A stretch of 64,000 nucleotides of DNA from Rubrivivax sp. Lineage in GTDB: Bacteria; Pseudomonadota; Gammaproteobacteria; Burkholderiales; Burkholderiaceae_C. Position numbers and translations under genes: made by a program. Under the pieces are notes generated by a model. It saw only the letters and a list, made by a program, of their open reading frames with translations, searched no databases and was not told the DNA's origin. The stretch spans positions 1-64,000 of the forward strand of contig JAURZM010000014.1 in the NCBI GenBank assembly GCA_030653385.1. The letters are read 5' to 3'. Positions 48,301 through 54,147 of the stretch are shown here, piece by piece (positions within the stretch are counted from its first letter, which is position 1; each line of letters starts with the position of its first letter).

Positions 48301-49442
48301 ACAGCACCAGCGATGTCGTGACCGAAGGGTCTGGCGCGGGGGCAGATACCGTCGAGTCCAGTGTGACCTGGACCTTGGGCAGCAACGTCGAGAACCTGAC
48401 ATTGATCGGCACTTCTGCCATCAACGGGACGGGCAATTCAATGGCCAACGTGCTCCGCGGAAACGCGGCCAACAACACGCTCAGCGGCGGCACTGGCAGC
48501 GACACGATGATCGGAGGTGCCGGAGACGACACCTACGTCGTCGACGCCACGGGCGACGTGGTCACCGAGCTGGCTGGAGAAGGCATTGATCTCGTCCGCA
48601 GTTCCGTGACCTACACACTGGCCGCCAATGTCGAGAACCTCACGCTCACTGGAACTTCGGCCATCAATGCCACAGGCAACGGTCTGGACAACGTGCTCAC
48701 GGGCAACAGCGCGAACAACGTGCTCACGGGCGGCGCCGGCAACGACACGCTCGACGGAGGCAGCGGCAGCGACACCATGCTGGGTGGTGCAGGTGACGAC
48801 ACCTACGTGGTCAACGTGGCTACCGACGTGGTGACAGAAGCCACCAACGAAGGCATCGACACGGTCCGCTCGGCCGTGACGCTGACCTTGGGCAATAACG
48901 TCGAGAACCTGGTGCTGACGGGTACGTCGGCGATCAACGGCACCGGCAACACACTCAACAACGTGCTGACGGGCAACGCCGCGAACAACACGCTGACGGG
49001 TGCCGCTGGCAATGACACGCTGGACGGCGGCGTCGGCAATGACGTTCTGGTGGGTGGTTCTGGAGCTGACGGCTACCTGTTCGGCCGTGGCTGGGGCGTT
49101 GACACGGTCCAAGAGAACGACAGCACCGCAGGTGTCGTGGACCGGGTTCACTTCGGCGCTGCCATTGCGCAGTCCGACACCAGCTACGTGCGTGTCGGCA
49201 ACAACCTGGAGGTGCGGATCGCAGGTGCCGCTGACAAGCTGATCGTCCAGAACTGGTACCTGGGCAGCCAGTACCAGGTTGAAGAGTTCAAGTACGTGGA
49301 CGGGACCACGGTCACCAATTCACAGGTCGCTGGTTTGCTGTCTGCGATGGCCACGTTTGCTGGGTCCGAAGGCGCTGAGACCGAGGCGGCTGCCTTCACG
49401 AGCCACTGGCGATTCCCGGACGTGCAGCTGGCGATTCCATAG
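39360..49442 (+). CDS. giant RTX protein, predicted type I secretion substrate
   Basis: Calcium-binding RTX protein of about 3,360 residues with no cysteine that I could see, as usual for type I substrates. GTG 39360 is preferred (CTGGAG at 7-bp spacing) over TTG 39354. Layout: a unique N-terminal region (1-535) with a Gly/Ala-rich hydrophobic stretch at ~317-365 that could insert in membranes; a segment shared with other RTX proteins (HNTDGSLDLLDPATGLGGMS); then GGxGxDxLx nonapeptide blocks alternating with ten ~90-residue adaptor domains ending in IRFxDGTxW-type motifs; a nonapeptide-free stretch at ~1055-1200; seven tandem ~81-residue repeats (~2620-3235); a last module and a short C-terminal tail (TSHWRFPDVQLAIP) that should hold the secretion signal. 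No catalytic domain was recognised, so adhesin/matrix and toxin roles both remain possible. Confidence 0.93.
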   Translation: MSITFEAAIQSLLDNPSAYTTRESLRQLAQSVTTLPAAGLQQGATTILYSGNLLPDTSAQSVVASLGADTRVRIIDRTQVAKLLESTEFLNALGSVDNAGLSAADFRNPNVTHELKNWLFGASDSPWADASRRFVAETVGEVRILAPLADPTRTLALVELPLALEIPGITTIDGIPREQLATRSPEGRLAAVTLRSAELAHFTGLSSTSLDQWLTVDQTLLTAAQNDRTLQANWVKKLDETPHYNTAEFKAAGAWLMDLHRQVDSVPGAGRLLRMLGPIAGATSLYFVAQEAAAAEAAGDSQRAKDIMAEWAAENAGSSIGASLGAAVGALALGAATVAGVTLAAPLVAAIGFGAALAGGFFGGEGAVQFYRLLGDQDGNGQRDIVDRVRSLLYGADGTTSTPLPADLNGDRFTINAGIDHNELIRRAETDIAWRYALRELNTFVITDVPYAAHNTDGSLDLLDPATGLGGMSERYIADRAAMLTWKLAYDKGGARDDDDPARTGTKPYIEDWDREKVNGNWDFIDLTRENQPLKLAIDGSGVSLHDHQVVFGSNRAETIEGAGAADFLYGMGGDDTIKGHGGHDYIEGNAGNDTLEGGSGHDTLLGGTGTDTLVGDAGTDRLLGGLGADIYSFSGAWGVDTIEDTDGLGRIEVEGIGEITGAGALKLVDGVWQSPDKQLTYMLDDSSNTLTIHFGGRADAIVIKGWTPAKSLGITLTDTRTYPSTSNTLLGDYKKLVVNGSYERDASGNYTSDGPQANAADLIKGSVDADYISGLGGNDGLAGGFGNDFLDGGAGDDVLLGGPGADLVMGGAGNDFVLGAGWMFTHNVTSVSQAPLPSAGVELSRGFSWVTYATGFSSNGLGNPFYLNGIETEVVADEGNVLDGGSGSDYLFGGDHGDVITGGADNDLAFGLAGDDFISGGAGNDELIGDGTFTGGFFTTIAASQHGNDVLVGGAGHDVLVGGGGADDLFGGTGSDWLFGDNRYGEHPEQDGADYLDGGAGDDWLEGGGGDDVLIGGEGRDIMYGGAGNDLLISDGSDSLNGGTGNDTYLIRSLSGSQAEVTPGAAGLESAEMAASQAGPSALEGTPVEVSRIDDTEGLNVLAFDGAASGSTALFVEGGRTFAAAGAGHLVELGPLLSLASMALQGDEDAAGLTLQAVVEADNPYGLVRSRRWVAGQGAVDTKDISSAQQLTGSMRAELIEGGSAADTIVADAGADVISGGRGNDTLRAGNTRELDTDADLFLFERGDGVDTIISQGGSAADVIRFGAGVLLPDLSVSRQTILTAEGLVPGLVIDYGEGDRIEITGLAEDTLARVEFADGSSTSMSSLVAALAARGTGSEAAETIQGSPGGDVIRGLGGADMLYGNAGDDVIDGGSGDDELHGGAGNSVLVGGSGNDTIIVTDGVNLVHGGSGNDVLEGSHGKTTYYFGIGDGQDLIDEFNYGNRGDTLVLGPGVNASNIVVERAQTNLVIRFVGTSDRLTVAGFFDTRFAESGVAKIEQVLFDDGTMWSAANLAAAATPVRSAYGEIVGTSQADLLLGTAAVDHLYGLAGDDTLDGGGGNDTLRGDAGSDRYVLKAGSGSDVIYDARFAYGALNTAADLDVIDVQATAGQVTLRRGGSSNASLFVEIDGTPDRVEVRDWFAQDDSNTLRITLSDGTIWDAAAIRSRAVEPVSGAFNWVYGTPGADLIVGTGDANVLHGNAGADTLDGGAGNDTLYGGSGSDTYLFGYGSGDDTIIEVDYTAGADATIDTIQLKPGVLPGDVTVTRSDSGAVTLSLAGSTDRLTVNRYYSTSARVETIRFDDGTEWDLTANPLGPIIGTPSAENLYGTVNDDTIMGGGGNDRLEGAEGHDMLFGGDGNDILIGGDGFDTLDGGAGNDHMAGDRNDRFLFGRGDGNDTIGSGGGTLVFKTGVLATDLELRSSSGGTLVVRISGATDTVTLPGWLNPSYTSKVTRFEFADGTVWSEADIHAHTQAVGTEGGDHLHGSPTGDSLIGYQGDDELWGYGGNDTLTGGQGNDRLYGGDGNDTLDGGEGTDILAGDAGSDTYVFAAGFGQDTIAERDTREVGTVDVVSFAEGITPDQVIVTGDNPTAPNYAENLYLSIQGTTDRITLSRWQDPTRSNVDEVRFSDGTVWNRADLTAKFYASQGGGTVEGSQFGDTLSGGDQSDQIDGADGDDHLAGHGGDDVLIGGAGDDVLDGGPGSDRLYGGIGNDTYLFGPGSGLDTIGDFDRATGGMDRVVLAAGVTPADVTVSRTDVHIVLKLNGSEDRLQMIWYPHAGLKIEEVVFSSGEVWTAANLEAMALQSITQIGTAGDDFLTGTPGFDILQGGAGNDLLVGGAGDDRIEGGEGDDRLEGGLGQDELIGGAGNDTFVVSGMDDVVVEEEGGGVDLVEATATFVLPQHVENLTLVGSAANGTGNSADNQLVGNEGANTLSGLLGADWLDGRGGNDYLFGGLGGDTYRFDLGWGSDLLDDLGANIGSGLTDDGAVDTIEFGPGIALADLNYRIVGSDLVITHANATDVLTVRSYIAAGLVESIRFADGTVHGQSDVIERASTQYGTDGPDTLYAIYSGGTLYGRAGADSLYGAQGNDQLHGEDGDDVLYGSDGNDLLFGGAGSDWLYGQWGDDLLDGGPGADVLLGGSGNDTYVVDDAGDTISESGYDGTDTVQSSVSWVLESGFENLTLTGEASINGTGNSGVNILVGNAAANVLDAGGGNDTLDGGGGADTLIGGAGNDLYFVDNEADVTIEAASAGTDTVRASVSWTLAANLENLELLGAEAINATGNSAVNRLTGNSASNVLNGGAGNDTMLGGAGDDTYIVDSTGDVVTELAGEGVDMVQASVTLTLANHVENLTLTGTAAINGTGNTLDNWLTGNSANNTLNGGAGNDTMAGGAGNDTYVVDAAGDTVVELAGEGTDLVQSGISWTLLDNVENLTLTGTSAINATGNSLNNTLTGNSGANVLNGGLGNDTMIGGAGNDTYIVDSTSDVVTEGSGAGADTVESSVTWTLGSNVENLTLIGTSAINGTGNSMANVLRGNAANNTLSGGTGSDTMIGGAGDDTYVVDATGDVVTELAGEGIDLVRSSVTYTLAANVENLTLTGTSAINATGNGLDNVLTGNSANNVLTGGAGNDTLDGGSGSDTMLGGAGDDTYVVNVATDVVTEATNEGIDTVRSAVTLTLGNNVENLVLTGTSAINGTGNTLNNVLTGNAANNTLTGAAGNDTLDGGVGNDVLVGGSGADGYLFGRGWGVDTVQENDSTAGVVDRVHFGAAIAQSDTSYVRVGNNLEVRIAGAADKLIVQNWYLGSQYQVEEFKYVDGTTVTNSQVAGLLSAMATFAGSEGAETEAAAFTSHWRFPDVQLAIP
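47220..49060 (+). repeat. tandem ~243-bp coding repeats in the RTX gene
   Basis: Seven copies of an ~81-residue unit: (N/D)DTY(V/I)VD...D.V.E...G.D.V.SSV.(W/L)TL...VENL.LTG...INGTGN...N.LTGN...N.L.GG.G.DT. Starts of successive TYVVD-like motifs fall near 47289, 47560, 47800, 48043, 48286, 48529 and 48799; the three middle intervals are exactly 243 bp. A degenerate earlier copy is near 46465. Units are similar at DNA level, especially VENLTLTGTSAIN. Confidence 0.85.
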
Positions 49443-49512
49443 GGGCTTTTCTTGATGAGGAAGCACAGGCAATGGCCCTCGCGGTTTGGGGCCGGTACCT
49501 GGGCCTTGGGCT

Positions 49513-49537
49513 GCGGGTTGTGCTGAGCACAACCCGC
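49513..49537. terminator. hairpin between convergent RTX and kefC-type genes
   Basis: Perfect 10-bp stem GCGGGTTGTG (49513-49522) with CACAACCCGC (49528-49537) and loop CTGAG. It lies 70 bp after the RTX stop and 28 bp from the end of the convergent antiporter gene. Neither strand has a T-run after it, so it is only a possible terminator. Confidence 0.45.
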
Positions 49538-49564
49538 CAAGTTGGCGCAAGGAATCTGCTCCGT

Positions 49565-51457
49565 TCAGAGCCGATCTCTGGGTCGGCTTGCCGCCGCAGT
49601 TGAGTCCGCCGCTTGACCCGGCTCAGGGGGCTCTTGTGCCTGGAACCCTTCGCCGCGGCGTGCCCGATGCAGACGCCGCTCGTCGCGTTCGCGCTGCCAC
49701 ACTTCTTCCAGCTCTCGCCGGCCCTGTCTGGCCACCGAGATGAGCTGCTTTTCGTTGCCCTGGTGCGGCGCCATCTGGTGCAGCAGCTCGATGCTGTGCT
49801 GGCGAAAGCGCAAGGCCTGCTTGCGTGCGGTGTGGCGTTCGGTGCCCATCAGTTCCAGCACGGTGCGGCCGCTCATCAGCGCCGCGTCCAGCGTCTCGCG
49901 TTCGATGTGCTGCACGCCGCGCTGGTGCAGACCGTACCAATGCGACGCATTGCGTGCACGGGCCACCAGCGTGGCCTGCGGAAAGTGTTCGCGCACGATG
50001 TCTGCGGCCTGCAGGCTTTGTTCGACATCGTCGATGGCCAGCACGATGACACGCGCTTCGCCGGCGCCGGCCACGCGCAGCAGGTCCAGCCGCGTGGCGT
50101 CGCCGTAGAAGGCGGGCCAGCCGAAGCGGCGCAGGCTGCCCACGGCCTCGGCGTCGTGGTCCAGCACGGTGGCGCTCAGGCCGCTGGCGTTGATGAGCCG
50201 GCCCACGATCTGGCCGTAACGGCCGAAGCCCAGGATCAGGATCGGCGCCTGCTGCTCGTCCCGGATTTCGTCGACGCCTTCGACGCCGCCCGGGGGCGCC
50301 AGCCGCGGGGTGACGAAGCGGTCCACCAGCACCAGCAGCAGCGGCGTCATCAGCATCGAGATGGCGATGGCCGCGACGATGAACGAGGCCGGAGCGTCGG
50401 GGATCACCTGCGCGCCGGTGGCCGCCTGCAGCACCACGAAGCCGAACTCGCCGCCCTGCGCCAGCAGCACCACGAACACCGGCGCTTCGGCGCGCGGAAT
50501 CGGCATCAGTTTCACCATGGCCAGCAGCAGCAGTGTCTTCAGCAGCAGAAAGCCCAGCACCAAGGCGGCCATCAGCAGCGGGTCTTTCAGGACCACCGCG
50601 AAGTCGATGCTCATGCCCACGGCGATGAAAAACAGGCCCAGCAGCAGGCCCTTGAAAGGCCCGATGTCGGTTTCCAGCGCACGCCGGTACTCACTTTCGG
50701 CCAGCAGCACGCCGGCCAGGAAGGCGCCCAGCGCCATGCTCAGGCCGACCGCCTGCATCAGCGCTGCGGTGGCCACCACCAGCAGCAGGCTGGCGGCGGT
50801 GAAGATCTCGGGTGTGTCGCTGCGGGCGATCCAGCGCAGCGCAGGGCGCAGCAGCAGCCGGCCGCCCAGCACGATGAGCAGCACCATGCCTACGGCCTTG
50901 GCACCCTGTGGCCAGCCTCCGCTGCCTGCCGCTGTGCTCACGGCCAGCAGGGGCAACAAGGCCAGGATGACGATGCCGCCGATGTCCTGGAACAGCGACA
51001 CGCTGACCACGCTGCGGCCGGCCGTGGTGGGCATCAGGTTGCGTTCGGGCAGCACGCTCAGCGCGATGGCGGTGGACGATTGCGCCAGCGCCAGGCCTGC
51101 CACCAGCGCCACCCGCCAGTCCAGGCCCGCCGCCAGGCCCACGGCGGCCAGCACGGCGGTGCTGCCGGCCAACTGCACGCTGCCCCAGCCGAAGATGGGC
51201 CCGCGCATGGCCCACAGCCGTTTGGGGTCGAGTTCCAGGCCCACCAGGAACAGCATCAGCACGACACCGAATTCGGCGAAGCCCAGAATGGCCTGCGCGT
51301 CGGTCACCAGCGCCAGGCCCCAGGGGCCGATGGCGATGCCGGCGGCCAGGTAGCCGATCACCGATCCCAGGCCCAGGAGCCGCGCAATGGGCACTGCCAG
51401 CACGGCTGCACCCAGGTAGATCAGGCTGCTGGTCAGCCAGGTGGGGGCGCCATCCAT
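49565..51457 (-). CDS. kefC: KefC-type monovalent cation:proton antiporter (CPA2) with RCK domain
   Basis: Inner-membrane K+(Na+)/H+ antiporter, 630 residues. The N-terminal Na+/H+ exchanger domain has about twelve hydrophobic segments (to ~residue 385) with FAEFGVVLMLFLVGLELDPKRLW and LAQSSTAIALSVLPERNLM. A cytoplasmic TrkA-N/RCK domain follows (~400-520, ILILGFGRYGQIVGRLI), binding a nucleotide. The tail is charged. The kefF/kefG-like flavoprotein gene lies 7 bp upstream on the same strand, as in glutathione-gated Kef systems that protect from electrophiles. KefB is an equally possible name. Confidence 0.92.
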   Translation of the reverse strand: MDGAPTWLTSSLIYLGAAVLAVPIARLLGLGSVIGYLAAGIAIGPWGLALVTDAQAILGFAEFGVVLMLFLVGLELDPKRLWAMRGPIFGWGSVQLAGSTAVLAAVGLAAGLDWRVALVAGLALAQSSTAIALSVLPERNLMPTTAGRSVVSVSLFQDIGGIVILALLPLLAVSTAAGSGGWPQGAKAVGMVLLIVLGGRLLLRPALRWIARSDTPEIFTAASLLLVVATAALMQAVGLSMALGAFLAGVLLAESEYRRALETDIGPFKGLLLGLFFIAVGMSIDFAVVLKDPLLMAALVLGFLLLKTLLLLAMVKLMPIPRAEAPVFVVLLAQGGEFGFVVLQAATGAQVIPDAPASFIVAAIAISMLMTPLLLVLVDRFVTPRLAPPGGVEGVDEIRDEQQAPILILGFGRYGQIVGRLINASGLSATVLDHDAEAVGSLRRFGWPAFYGDATRLDLLRVAGAGEARVIVLAIDDVEQSLQAADIVREHFPQATLVARARNASHWYGLHQRGVQHIERETLDAALMSGRTVLELMGTERHTARKQALRFRQHSIELLHQMAPHQGNEKQLISVARQGRRELEEVWQRERDERRLHRARRGEGFQAQEPPEPGQAADSTAAASRPRDRL

Positions 51458-51464
51458 GGTGGGT

Positions 51465-52079
51465 TCAGGCCGCGGGCCCGGCCGGTCGTGCGTCGGCTGG
51501 CACGTCGCAGGGTGCGGTGGGTTCCAGGATGTCGATCTCGGGCCAGTATGGCCAGCTCTGCAGCTGCTGCGAAAACAGCTGTGCCTGGCTTTCGATCAGC
51601 GTGTCGTCGGCCCGGTGGGCACCGTGCAGCACCAGCGGCGGCAGCCAGCGCATGCCACACAGCGCGGCGGTCTGTTCGCAGGGGTGCAGGAAAGCGTCGA
51701 AGAAGTAGCGGTTGTAGCCGTCGGGCCGGTAGCTGGCTTCGGGGCCGCCGGTGCTGGCGGCCAGCCACAGGTCCTTGCCTTTCAAGGCCTGGCCACCGGG
51801 GCCGTAGGCCCAGCCAAAGGCAAAGACCTCGTCCAGCCACAGCTTCAGCAGCGGCGGCATCGAGTACCAGTGCACCGGGTGCAGCCACACCAGCATCTTG
51901 GCCTGGGCCAGCAGCGCCTGTTCGGCGGCCACGTCGATGAAGTAGTCGGGGTACAGCGCGTAGAGGTCGCGCACTTGCACCCGTGCCGGGTCCAGGCGGG
52001 CCGCGGCTTCCATCAGCGCGCGGGTGGCGCGCGAATGTTCCAGTTGCGGGTGGGCGGCGATGACCAGGATGTCGGCCAT
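51465..52079 (-). CDS. KefF/KefG-like NAD(P)H-dependent oxidoreductase
   Basis: Flavodoxin-fold quinone-reductase family protein, 204 residues. Motifs: DILVIAAHPQLEHSRATRAL, the DLYALYPDYFID segment, VWLHPVHWYSMPPLLKLWLD and ASTGGPEASYRPDGYN, all shared with Kef ancillary proteins. It probably binds the cytoplasmic face of the antiporter encoded next to it and activates it. First gene of the two-gene operon; divergent from the ParA-like gene with a 124-bp gap. Confidence 0.92.
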   Translation of the reverse strand: MADILVIAAHPQLEHSRATRALMEAAARLDPARVQVRDLYALYPDYFIDVAAEQALLAQAKMLVWLHPVHWYSMPPLLKLWLDEVFAFGWAYGPGGQALKGKDLWLAASTGGPEASYRPDGYNRYFFDAFLHPCEQTAALCGMRWLPPLVLHGAHRADDTLIESQAQLFSQQLQSWPYWPEIDILEPTAPCDVPADARPAGPAA

Positions 52080-52203
52080 GGGTGGCGGGCGGCTTGGGTT
52101 TGCCCGCTGCAGACGGGGACGTGGGCGCCGCTACCATACCCGACAAAACCGGCACCCATTGCCGCAGCCAAACGCGCCACGCGCGCCGGGGGGAACAAAA
52201 GCC

Positions 52204-52821
52204 ATGCCAGTGATCGTGGTCGCCAATCCGAAGGGTGGTGTGGGCAAGAGCACCTTGTCGACCAACATCGCCGGTTGCCTGGCCGCGGCCGGGCACGCGG
52301 TGATGCTGGGTGATGTGGACCGCCAGCAGTCGGCCCGTCAGTGGCTGGCGCTGCGCCCGCCGAATCTGCCGGCCATTCGCAGCTGGGAAGTGTCGGCCGA
52401 CGACGTGGTGCGGCCGCCCAAGGGCACCAGCCACATCGTGCTGGACACCCCGGCCGGCCTGCACGGCAAGCGCCTGGACGCGGTGATGAAAATCGCCGAC
52501 CGGCTGCTCATTCCGCTGCAGCCCAGCCTGTTCGACATCCAGGCCACGCACCGTTTCGTGCAGGAACTGCGGGCGCATCGCCGCGGCGCCGAGGTCAAGC
52601 TGGGCCTGGTGGGCATGCGGGTGCGTGAACACACCCGCGCCAACGAACAGCTGCACAGCTACCTGGCCACCTTGCCGGTGCCGGTGGTGGGCTGGCTGCG
52701 CGACACCCAGAACTACGTGCAACTGGCCGCCCATGGCCTGACGCTGTGGGACGTGGCGCCCAGCCGCGTCGAACGCGACCTGGAGCAGTGGGCCGCATTG
52801 CAGAACTGGATCCAGGCATGA
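52204..52821 (+). CDS. ParA family ATPase (orphan)
   Basis: The 205-residue MinD/ParA-type P-loop protein begins MPVIVVANPKGGVGKSTLST, a deviant Walker A with the signature lysine. Walker A', MLGDVDRQQSA, and HIVLDTPAGLHGKR follow. It is small, has no parB or parS near it, and so is not the chromosomal parA of the gid-par locus. Orphans of this kind position cargo such as chemotaxis or flagellar complexes in other bacteria; the cargo here is unknown. Its stop overlaps the MaoC gene's ATG. Confidence 0.9.
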   Translation: MPVIVVANPKGGVGKSTLSTNIAGCLAAAGHAVMLGDVDRQQSARQWLALRPPNLPAIRSWEVSADDVVRPPKGTSHIVLDTPAGLHGKRLDAVMKIADRLLIPLQPSLFDIQATHRFVQELRAHRRGAEVKLGLVGMRVREHTRANEQLHSYLATLPVPVVGWLRDTQNYVQLAAHGLTLWDVAPSRVERDLEQWAALQNWIQA

Positions 52822-53282
52822 GCGCCGCAGGCGCACGTTATGCCCGCCTGGCCGACCTGGCCGCGCTGACGGGCCAGGACATCGGCCACAGCGACTGGGT
52901 GAGCATCGACCAGGCTCGCATCGACCTGTTTGCGCAGGCCACCGGCGACCACCAGTGGATTCACGTCGACCCGGTGCGGGCGGCGGCCGGCCCTTTTGGT
53001 GCGCCCATCGCGCACGGCTTCCTCACGCTGAGCCTGCTGCCGATGCTGTTTGCCGACGGCTTTGCCATCGACGACGTGCGCATGGGGGTCAACTACGGCC
53101 TGAACCGCGTGCGTTTCGTGAGTCCGGTGCCGGTGGGCAGCCGCTTGCGCGGGCGCTTCAAGCTGCTGGCTTTCGAGCCGCTGGAAGGCGGCGCGCAGCT
53201 CACCGTGGAAGCCACCATCGAACTCGAAGGTTCGGCCAAGCCGGCGTGTGTGGCCGAATCGGTGTCGCGCCGCTACATCTGA
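52818..53282 (+). CDS. MaoC family (R)-specific enoyl-CoA hydratase
   Basis: Hot-dog-fold dehydratase, 154 residues. The hydratase 2 motif is visible in IDLFAQATGDHQWIHVDP (catalytic Asp/His) followed by GPFGAPIAHGFLTLSL. It hydrates a short-chain enoyl-CoA, feeding beta-oxidation or polyhydroxyalkanoate synthesis in relatives. ATG at 52818 overlaps the ParA-like stop (ATGA); the pairing has no obvious functional meaning. Confidence 0.92.
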   Translation: MSAAGARYARLADLAALTGQDIGHSDWVSIDQARIDLFAQATGDHQWIHVDPVRAAAGPFGAPIAHGFLTLSLLPMLFADGFAIDDVRMGVNYGLNRVRFVSPVPVGSRLRGRFKLLAFEPLEGGAQLTVEATIELEGSAKPACVAESVSRRYI

Positions 53283-53379
53283 GGGCGCTGACCGTCCCTC
53301 TGGCAACCCCCAAAGGTGGGAACCGGCCATGCCCGGGGGCGGGGCCACAATGAACCGGCCTGGGACACGTGGAGGACAC

Positions 53380-54141
53380 ATGAAGGTGCTGCTGGTCGAC
53401 GATCACCCGCTGGTCCTGTCTGCGCTGCAGGCAGTGATCCAGAGCATCGGCAACGACACCACGGTGGTCGGTGTCGACAGCGCCGCCGCTGCACGTGCCA
53501 CGCTGGCCGCCGACGACAACTTCGACCTCGTGCTGCTCGACCTGGCGCTGGGCGACGCCGACGGCTTCGACGTGCTGGTCGAATTCCGCAGCACCTACCC
53601 GGCGGTGCCGGTGGTGGTGGTGTCGGCTTCCGACCGGGCCAGCGACGTCATCCGCGCCATCGACAGCGGTGCGATGGGTTTTGTGCCGAAAAAATCCAGC
53701 CACGGCGAGCTGTATGCCGCGCTGGAAATGGTGATGACCGGATCGATGTACGTGCCCCCGTCGATGCTGGGCCTGGAGTTCGGCCGCAGTGGTGGCGCCG
53801 GCGACACCGTGCCCGGTGTCATGCGGCATGCGGGTGACACGCAGCCTGGCGATGCGCCCTTCGGCGCCGACGCACGGCCTGAACCGCACCAGAAGCTGCC
53901 CTCGCTGCAAGACGTGGGCCTGACCCCGCGCCAGGCCGAGGTGCTGAGCCTGCTGTTGCAGGGTCTGCCCAACAAGCTGATCGCACGGCAGCTGAACCTG
54001 AGCGTCGAAACCGTGAAGGACCACGTGGCGGCCGTGCTGCGCGCACTGGGTGTGAGCTCACGCACGCAGGCGGTGCTGGCCGTCAGCCAGATGACACAGG
54101 GGCAAGGCGGTTTCTCCTGGCGCCCTCCGACACCGCGGTAG
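53380..54141 (+). CDS. LuxR-family (NarL-type) response regulator
   Basis: The 253-residue product has an N-terminal receiver domain (MKVLLVDDHPLVLSALQAVI, phospho-acceptor Asp about residue 54 in LVLLDLALGD, Lys in FVPKKSS), a ~45-residue flexible linker, and a C-terminal LuxR helix-turn-helix (LTPRQAEVLSLLLQGLPNKL, VETVKDHVAAVLRALG). ATG at 53380 follows GGAGGA. The hybrid kinase gene starts 6 bp after its stop, so they are a cognate pair. Confidence 0.93.
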   Translation: MKVLLVDDHPLVLSALQAVIQSIGNDTTVVGVDSAAAARATLAADDNFDLVLLDLALGDADGFDVLVEFRSTYPAVPVVVVSASDRASDVIRAIDSGAMGFVPKKSSHGELYAALEMVMTGSMYVPPSMLGLEFGRSGGAGDTVPGVMRHAGDTQPGDAPFGADARPEPHQKLPSLQDVGLTPRQAEVLSLLLQGLPNKLIARQLNLSVETVKDHVAAVLRALGVSSRTQAVLAVSQMTQGQGGFSWRPPTPR

Positions 54142-54147
54142 CCGCCC

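Noticed and set aside
41050..49060. Regularly spaced repeats that could be mistaken for a CRISPR array or satellite
   Set aside because: They are in-frame RTX nonapeptides and larger protein repeats; spacing is a multiple of three and no identical repeats with unique spacers occur.
49613..51940. Very long open frame (775 codons) on the + strand opposite kefC and its partner
   Set aside because: It is a shadow of two well-supported minus-strand genes; the translation is rich in Gln, His, Arg and Gly, as expected from reading GC-rich genes backwards.
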